Source: Limnephilus marmoratus
Lineage: Eukaryota; Arthropoda; Insecta; Trichoptera; Limnephilidae
Length of the DNA stretch: 64,000 bases
Direction: 5' to 3'
Assembly: GCA_917880885.1 (NCBI GenBank)
Contig: OU862910.1
Coordinates: 56,039,285 to 56,103,284 of the forward strand
In this document: positions 33,201 through 42,200 of the stretch, one piece after another
Position numbering within the stretch: position 1 is the stretch's first letter
Layout of the letters: every line of letters begins with the position of its first letter
The notes under the pieces: model-generated
Database searches by the model: none
Seen by the model: only the letters and a program-made list of their open reading frames with translations
Told to the model about the DNA's origin: nothing
Position numbers and translations under genes: made by a program

Positions 33201-36200
33201 CCTTCACCAAGCGAGAGGTGCACATGGTGAAGGGCAGTTCGGACTTCCTTGGCCTTAACCATTACTCCACCAGGTTGACGAAGCTAATGCCAGATGAAGA
33301 ACTGTCTGATGTCCCTTCCTACATGGAAGATCGCGGAGTCCATGAATTCTTCGATAGCAGCTGGCCAGGATCTGCTTCAAGCTGGTTAAAGGTTCGATAT
33401 TAATGATGTTTTGATTTATTCATCCGCTAGGATGAGGAAGCTGATGCCGAACAAGGACTGTCTGATGTCCAATATGTCCAATCCTTCAGAGAAGTTCTTG
33501 GAGACCAGAAGCTCTTCCACAATAGCTGACCAGTATCGGCTTTCAACTGGTTAAATATAAACTTATGTGGCTTGATGCCAGAAGTGCCAGAAATTGGCGA
33601 ATTGCTTGAGAATGAAGATCGTTTATCCATTTCTTGGCGTTAAAAATACTGAATGAATGTTTTCACTTTTACATGGTTAGATTTCTATTCCTATTTCTAG
33701 ATGGTTAGATTTAGGCCATAATTACATCAATCTAGATCACCTGTTATTTATAGAATTGAAATAAGGAACATTTTAGAGTACTCTTTGATCAAATTACCAA
33801 AACTGACATGCACTTCCAACATTAACCCCCAAATATATATATATTTTTGGATTTTCAATGATCTCATCTCTGACCCCACTAAGAGATAGCATTTGTTTTA
33901 ACCGCTTCGTAAATCTTGGAACACCGTCAAAATGATAAGATTCTCCCACAGCCGTTTTCCATATGATACAGAGATGGGGTCATAAAGAATCGGCGATGTG
34001 TGAATGCGGTGCAGCACAGAACATGTGGTCATATGGACAGATGTTGAAGAGGTTCACAGGCCTAATTCCTTTTGCTGGTTCGCAGACCTAGATATTACAT
34101 ATATACTCTCTGTCTCCCCACCAAACGAAGTAAGAAGAAGTGGTAAGGTACCTAATTAATATCTTCATTTTGTGTCCAGGTGGTTCCGTGGGGATTCAGA
34201 AAGGTGTTGAACTGGATAAAGGACGAATACAACAACACGCCCGTGCTGATAACGGAGAACGGTTTCTCCACCAGGGGTGGGCTGCAAGATGCAGACAGGG
34301 TTAACTACCTCAACAAGTACCTCAACGCCGTCTTGGACGCCATCGAGGACGGGTGTGACGTCAGGGGCTATTCCACGTGGACTCTCATGGATAACTTCGA
34401 ATGGTTAAATGGATATACGTAAGTTTTTTAAATTTATTTTTATCATCATCAGTATCAATTTTATTTATTTATTTATTTATTTATTGTTTCTTTACACTGT
34501 AGGTAAAAATGTTTACAATACAATTTGTTACCTCACTAGGACAAGCCTGTGTTGAGGTTAACAATAATTATACAAGTTAACAAAATAACACAAAATTATA
34601 CAGATTTTGAAAGAACAATATTTTTGTATTTCTTACAGATTGAGATTATGGGTACCCAGTACCCACTAAACTAGAAAAATTCATTTCAATGTATTATTTC
34701 AAAACCATTATAAATTTGTTCATTTTAAACAATTGTATAAATTTCATTACCATTCCAATACCATTTCAAAACCATTACAAATTTGTTTATTTTATATAGA
34801 GCAGAATTACATAACCGTTGAAGATAATGTTAACAACTGTCAAACAAAAATATGAAACAGAAAAATCAGAAAAAGACCTAGGAACTGAACCCAGGACGTC
34901 AACGATCAACTTCCGTCATTTTCACTACCAAATAGCAAATAAATAATTAATCCGTCAACAGATCAAATAAAGTGTACCAGTATGTGAACATTGCTAGCAT
35001 TGGCGCTACTTGCGGCCAACGCTAAACCCTAAACCTGGAAAGGACATGCAATAAACAAGCCGGCGGCTAGCTCTGCACAGCCGGCGCGAGCAAGGTCCCT
35101 CTTAAACCCAGGGCGAGTGTCTGTGGTTCGCTTGTTAATTCCTACTCCCCTTCCTTTCCTCAAAATCTCCAGGTCTCCTTCCTCAATCAGAACACAGTTG
35201 TTATGCACGAAAAAGGGTTTTATTCAATTAAAGGTGAACAGGGTTCTACAAAAGGCCAGCATCGGCACTACACACATGAGTATTTGGCTATCTCTAATTA
35301 ATTCTATCATAACGGGGGGAGCTTCTCTCAACTCTCTCTACACGTGTTTAGTGAATTTAAATGTCAGTTCTTAGCACACAGAGGGGTAGCAAGGTTCATT
35401 GGTACTCACAAGCAGGAGATAGGCGGTCGGCAGACAGGATTCTGGGTAGGCGTAAACCTCTTTAAGCACAATACACAATTAAAGTAAAACATCGTGAGCG
35501 TTTACGGAGAGCGCCTAGCGCGAATCACGGGGAACACAGTTATTCTGCCGAAGGCCGGCGAAGGAATGGAAGCGGGGAGCCGCTCGGCGCTTGGCACGGG
35601 CGCCGCGCGGTGCGGGGAGAGGGGCGGAGGGCCTGTGCAAGGGGTCAATTCGCTATTAGCTCGCACGGGAAACAATTCCGTAACGTAACACTTCCCCCCT
35701 CGCCGCAAAAAAGGCGACGTGATAATGGAGCAGTAGGGCTAAGAAATCCTCTTACCCTTCTAGCACTTGTGCCAAAAAAAAAACATCCAAGTGAAAGGGG
35801 GGAGAGAGAGAGAGAGAGAAAAAGAAAAAAGTTGCTAGCTACAAAATAGTAGAAACAAAAACAAAAGAGAAAAAAAACATGGTGAACAAAGAATTATACA
35901 TGAATGTACATGAAAGAGCAGTGGCATACATAAATATAAACAAGGACCTGCTGGAGAAAGGTACAAGGGTTATGCAGTGATAGAAAAAAAATGACTCTAA
36001 ATTGTATCATTGGTCTGTGAGCTAAGTTTGCGTAGCGTGGTTTGCGTAGGATGTTTGGGGTGTTTGAACGTTGCACTGAAGTTATAAGGTTACTTTGTCA
36101 CAGTAACCTGGCCCGTTTGAGATTACACTCAAGGAACACTAGGGCCTTAAAGAAAACACGAAGAAGAGAACGCAGGATGAGGCTTCTTGGTGGTGGAGAG

Positions 36201-39200
36201 GGTTCTACCTGTCACAGAGGTCAAAAAGGTAGCTGCTTCCGGATCCTGTGGGTGGGCCAGTATGACATCATTGAGGTACTGGAGAGTGGAATTGTAATTG
36301 GTGGTTGGTCCTTTATAGAGGAGGTGGTTTGTGTGCATGACAGCCGTTGTTGTGATGGTGGTTGGTACACTGGTTTGTATACAGTGGGATTGTTGGATGA
36401 ACAATTGTTGGTATTGTTATTTGCGCAAGGGCACAGGAGCATTGGCATGATGGCAACAGAGCAATTTGCAAGGTGCAGCTGGAACATTTGCAAGATGCAG
36501 CAGGAACATTTGTACAATGGCAACAGGAACATTTGCGAGATGCCGCAGGAACATTTGTACAATGGCAACAGGAACATTTGCGAGATGCCGCAGGAACATT
36601 TGTACAATGGCAACAGGAACATTTGCGAGATGCCGCAGGAACATTTGCACGATGGCAACAGGAACATTTGCAAGGTGCCGCAGGAACATTTGTACAATGG
36701 CAACAGGAACATTTGCAAGGTGCCGCAGGAACATTTGCACGATGGCAACAGGAACATGAACCAACTTAGAGCTGACGTGCTCGGGTTTGTTTGAGTGATG
36801 GTTTTGTGATGATACAATTCGCAACTACACGCACGACTCACACTAGGTTATGTTAGGTGTGGTCGGGTGCTTTTGGTACGTAGGGTTTGAAGGCATGGGA
36901 CCTCCGTGACGGTAGTGAAGGCAGCATGAAGGGAGGCGCAGGTGTAGATAGGGTGAAGAGCTGCTGGTCTTCTTATTAATCCGGCGAAAAAATTATTATT
37001 AGAACAAAATTCTTGAAGTTTACCTGCCTGGTAGACCAATGATGAAAAGGTTTGGAGAGAAACAAGGTGTGCATATTGAGAAAGATTGGATTTGTTTGAC
37101 GTGTAGAGAGAGAGAGAGACGGAGAGAGAGTTAACTAAGTGTAACTACAGACTTATACATATTACAAAGGTACGTATTCAAGGAAGGTTCTGTTTAACCC
37201 ATTTAGTTTTTTTTTAAACTAAATACATTTCCAAGAACACGTAGGTAAGGGTTTGTACGTATGACAAAATGCCCCCTTTCGAAAGAAGTTGGTCTTCCAT
37301 GACCTATGCTCACGTCTATACGGTAGCATTTTTTCTACTTTCGAAGAACAAAAACATTGAGTACAAATAAGTTATGAAAAGTGGGAAAGGAGTAGGAAGT
37401 TGAAAGGATCCGTGTATGAAGGTTGTCCCATTTGACAAACGAAACGCCAAGTGCGTAACGCATATATCCCCATTCACGGATAATTTCGAGGAAGGGAAAG
37501 GGTGACAATTGGGAACATTTGAACGAAGAAAACTGCTGAGGACTCGGCTATTTCCGAAATTCGACCTCTGAGTGGAAGGTGAAACAAGGTATACAGCAGT
37601 TATCCTGGCACATTACAAGCAAAATTTTCTGATAACAGAAAATAAAAGGCGTGTGATCTACAATTGGTAGGTCACACAAACATGGGGGTAGATATTATTT
37701 CGTTCGCACGATTCATGGTGAGTATTGTAACGTCTTCACGTCTCATGTACAGGAATGAACGATTTACAACAAATTTTGCCCAGTATTGAAAGACAGTAGC
37801 CCAATTACGTTCGAAAATGTGGGTCCCCATTCAATACAGACGGCGGGTTAAGCGGTTCTCATGCCAAAGGACACACGACCAACTTAGTAACATTTAGTTA
37901 TGAGTATAAAGTAATTATAACGAGCTTCTCGTATCATGGCGGATGTTTTGAGGATCTCTCCTATGATGGTAGATATTGTCACGTTTTCACGTCTCACGTG
38001 ACAGGAATGAACGATTTACAACAAATTTGCCCAGTATTGAAAGACAGTAGCCCAATTACGTTCGAAAATGTGGGTCCCCATTCAATACAGACGGCGGGTT
38101 AAGCGGTTCTCATGCCAAAGGACACACGACCAACTTAGTAACATTTAGTTATGAGTATAAAGTAATTATAACGAGCTTCTCGTATATTGGCGGATGTTTT
38201 GAGGATCTCTCCTATGATGGTAGATATTGTCACGTTTTCACGTCTCACGTGACAGGAATGAACGATTTACAACAAATTTGCCCAGTATTGAAAGACAGTA
38301 GCCCAATTACGTTCGAAAATGTGGGTCCCCATTCAATACAGACGGCGGTTTTGCAATGATGTAATTAATACGGCACTGCTGTAGCTTAATAATTTCATAT
38401 TAGCATACGTTACAAGACTTGCCAAAAGGCGATAAACACAAATTTTATTGAAGATCTGGCCAAGATTTTAAACTTCAAACAAGAATAATGGTACAATAAA
38501 GGACAAAAGAAACTAATGTCATGATAAAATATTGTACCTCATAATGAAGTTGTATATGTACAAAGAACAATGTTAATGAAGGGACGAAACGTATTGTCAC
38601 TTTTATAACAAATATTTTTTTCAGAATCCGACAAAATACGATTCTGGAAAAAAATAGAGCAATTGGGTTGAGCGCCATTCTAATTTTTGGAAAAAGAAGA
38701 AAAACCACAAGTAGCAACAAGGTTGCCCTTGAATTGTTTCGAATCCATCGAATGTGACCTGATAGGTGTGTACATTTGGTGTATTCGAAACGATCCCCAA
38801 TATACAACATTACTATGAATGTGTTAGGATGGGGTGAAGAGGAAAAAGAAAAAAGAAAAAGGGGAGGATTTCCTATAGAAATCGTCGCGACATTCTTACA
38901 ATATGGTGCTGTGACCATAGTAGTGAGCTGCGGCAATGGTCTGAAACCAATGGTTATTATACAGACTTGCACTTATGATTTTATATTTACAACATTAGGG
39001 TAGGGACGTACTGGTACGGCAAAAACCCGACACAAAACAATTAAAAAAAGGTGATATGACAAGATGAGGCGATGAGGTGAGAAAAAAACGCGCGGATGCT
39101 GCAAGAATTGTGAAAAGGAAAGCGACGTCTTGGAGCAGGAGTTTTCCGGAACCGTTGATGGTAGGAGGAAAAAGGAAGCCTTTCCCGAAGTGATCAATTT

Positions 39201-42200
39201 CAGGAAGAGGATGCATACAAGCATGAAAACGGTGCCCCAAGAGGTGCTCTTGTGGTACAGCAGGCAAGGCACGCAGGATGTACAAGAACATATAAAATTA
39301 TGCAAAAAGAAAAAGAATGTACAGGAGTTAGGCTACCGTTGACATTAATGTGCCTTCGGGTGTAAGGATTACCTTACGAATGCCCATATGGGTGATTATT
39401 TACATTTAATATTTACATGTAACTCACGTCACTTATGACAAGAGTTTTGCCAATTTGATAACGCCTGAGAACTTGATGTGATGGAATTTACTGATTCCGA
39501 CACAGTAAGGCATTTTGGAATTATTCCTAGGAGAAATCTTTCTATTTCTCTGGGCCTGTAGTAATTCTTCCTTTCTTGAAGTAAAGACGTGCGGGATTAT
39601 ACCCAGCGTAACTTGAGGAACTTCCATGGTGTATAAGATCGTATCAGAGTGACCTTATGTTGGAAAAAGTGAGAACTAGACTCGCAATTGGAAAGAAATT
39701 GGGCAGAGATTGACCACTGGGGACGTATTTTTACAAAAAGTTTTTTGAAAAAAAACGCGTTTTTTATAAGTGTTTGGTTTATTTGAAAATTTGGGCAGGG
39801 GTTTCCCTTAAAAAACGTGATTTTGAGAAAAAATCCAGATGTTTTGAAAATTTGTTGAAAATTTTTCAAAGTCCAAAAACGAGAAAAATTTGCGCAGAGG
39901 TTCCCCTAAAAAAACGTGATTTTGAGAAAAAATCCAGATGTTTTGAAAATTTGTTGAAAATTTTTCAAAGTCCAAAAACGAGAAAAATTTGCGCAGACGT
40001 TCCCCTCAAAAACGTGATTTTGAGAAAAAATCCAGACGTTTTGAAAATTTCTTGAAATTTTTCAAAGTCCATAAAATGAAAAAAATTGCGCAGCGGTTTG
40101 CCTCAAAAAACGTGGTTTTGTGAAAAAATCCAGATGTTTTGGAAATTTGTTGAAAATTTTTCAAAGTCCAAAAACGAGAAAAATTTGGGCAGCGGTTTCC
40201 CTTAAAAAACGTGATTTTGTGAAAAAATCCAGCTGTTTTGGAAATTTGTTGAAAATTTTCAAAGTCCGAGAACGAGAAAAAATTGGGCAGCGGTTTCCCT
40301 TAAAAAACGTGATTTTGTGAAAAAATCCAGCTGTTTTGGAAATTTGTTGAAAATTTTCAAAGTCCGGATATGAAAATTTCACGGGCCGGGATTCACCTTA
40401 ATGAAACACGTTTTTAGAATTTATTCCGATGTTTTTGAAAAATGTTTGCAAATTTGCAAAAGTCCGGAAATAAAAAACGGAAACGAGGTTCGCCTTAAAC
40501 GAACATGTTTTTAGAATATTTCCATTTCCTTTCCAAAGGGGGGTTCTTCAGAAAAGGAAAGAAATATTTTATCTTTTATACAAGTTTTCGTGGAAGTATT
40601 TGTTTGAAAATTCAACAATGTCTTGGGGAATCGTTTCTTTATTTACGTGGCTAGACTGTAGCCTGATTTGAGCATCACCAATTATTGGTATTTATCCGCC
40701 GACTTCCTTTTGTCATAACAAGTTATATGCAGAAATGTGCATACGTAATGTAATGCCTGACTCGAGGAATCGACGTCAACGCGAACCGAACGTCTTTCAA
40801 ATTATGTCGTCTGTTTCTTACGAAAGAAAAAAAGCTAAATAATGAAACAGGCGGCAAAATTAGAAAAATGCTCAATTGTCAAAAGGTAGAAAGAATTTAA
40901 TCCACTTGTTTCCCTTAAGCTGCAAAATATGCCGTTATATATACAGGCCAGTATTTTGCGAAATAGTCCCCTATTCGCAGAATATGTCGATATCAAATAC
41001 AGACCAGCACACTGCGGAATAAGTTTATTAATAAAAACTGGTTAATTAACTTTCGGGAAACGAAGCGGGTAATTGGTTTATCATATACAGGATTTTAATT
41101 GTTGAATAACTTTGTTTTAAATATTTGTGTACATTTCCACTATTAATCTTGTATTTGAAACTAGCAAATTTAGTCGGTCGACACTTGTAAACACTATATT
41201 ATTCACGACGGCAACTTTCTTGGTTGAGCACTTTACGTAGGAATACCGGTGATAATGTTTTGTCGAGTGACGACTCGAAAATGAAGGAATCGTGCCCGTG
41301 ATAATTTAAATTGCAATTCGAAGTTACAATCGCGCCGGGGTTCTTGATGGAAATGCTAGACAAATTGGGAGTAACAAGACAAAACATTATACATTATAAA
41401 GTTTAGACAATTGCTGATTGAAGAACGAGACTGTGGGACCGTGAAGAGGGAGGAAAAAAATAATGCCACACGTCGGGGGACAGTGCTAGCATTAAAACGC
41501 AAAAAAAAAAGCACCACGTTGGGCCCAGTGCTAGCATTGGCGCTACTTGCGGCCAACGCTAAACCCTAAACCTGGAAAGGACATGCAATAAATAAGCCGG
41601 CGGCTAGCTCTGCACAGCCGGCGCGAGCAAGGTCCCTCTTAAACCCAGGGCGAGTGTCTGTGGTTCGCTTGTTAATTCCTACTCCCCTTCCTTTCCTCAA
41701 AATCTCCAGGTCTCCTTCCTCAATCAGAACACAGTTGTTATGCACGAAAAAGGGTTTTATTCAATTAAAGGTGAACAGGGTTCTACAAAAGGCCAGCATC
41801 GGCACTACACACATGAGTATTTGGCTATCTCTAATTAATTCTATCATAACGGGGGGAGCTTCTCTCAACTCTCTCTACACGTGTTTAGTGAATTTAAATG
41901 TCAGTTCTTAGCACACAGAGGGGTAGCAAGGTTCATTGGTACTCACAAGCAGGAGATAGGCGGTCGGCAGACAGGATTCTGGGTAGGCGTAAACCTCTTT
42001 AAGCACAATACACAATTAAAGTAAAACATCGTGAGCGTTTACGGAGAGCGCCTAGCGCGAATCACGGGGAACACAGTTATTCTGCCGAAGGCCGGCGAAG
42101 GAATGGAAGCGGGGAGCCGCTCGGCGCTTGGCACGGGCGCCGCGCGGTGCGGGGAGAGGGGCGGAGGGCCTGTGCAAGGGGTCAATTCGCTATTAGCTCG

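Larger units (their letters stand above)
35691..41528 (-). other. Internal region of the 7.2-kb LTR element, no gag-pol
   Basis: Three tandem-repeat blocks (36440-36770, 37683-38348, 39760-40520) are separated by unique AT-rich DNA and a (GA)n tract near 35800-35820. The longest minus-strand frames (36841-36221 in the repeats, 38972-38475 with 165 codons, 39305-38973) have no domain I recognise. The 165-codon frame is hydrophobic and cysteine-poor; a role cannot be claimed. Confidence 0.6.

Noticed and set aside
36042..36841. Long overlapping frames (250, 206 and 135 codons) on both strands
   Set aside because: They are open only because the 45-bp tandem repeat has no stops in any frame; there is no domain, and they lie inside a non-coding LTR element.
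37683..38348. CRISPR-like direct repeats
   Set aside because: The ~251-bp units are contiguous tandem repeats without spacers, in a eukaryotic LTR element.
38475..38972. 165-codon minus-strand frame inside the 7.2-kb LTR element
   Set aside because: Right orientation for the element but no gag, pol or env motif was recognised; kept only as part of the internal region.
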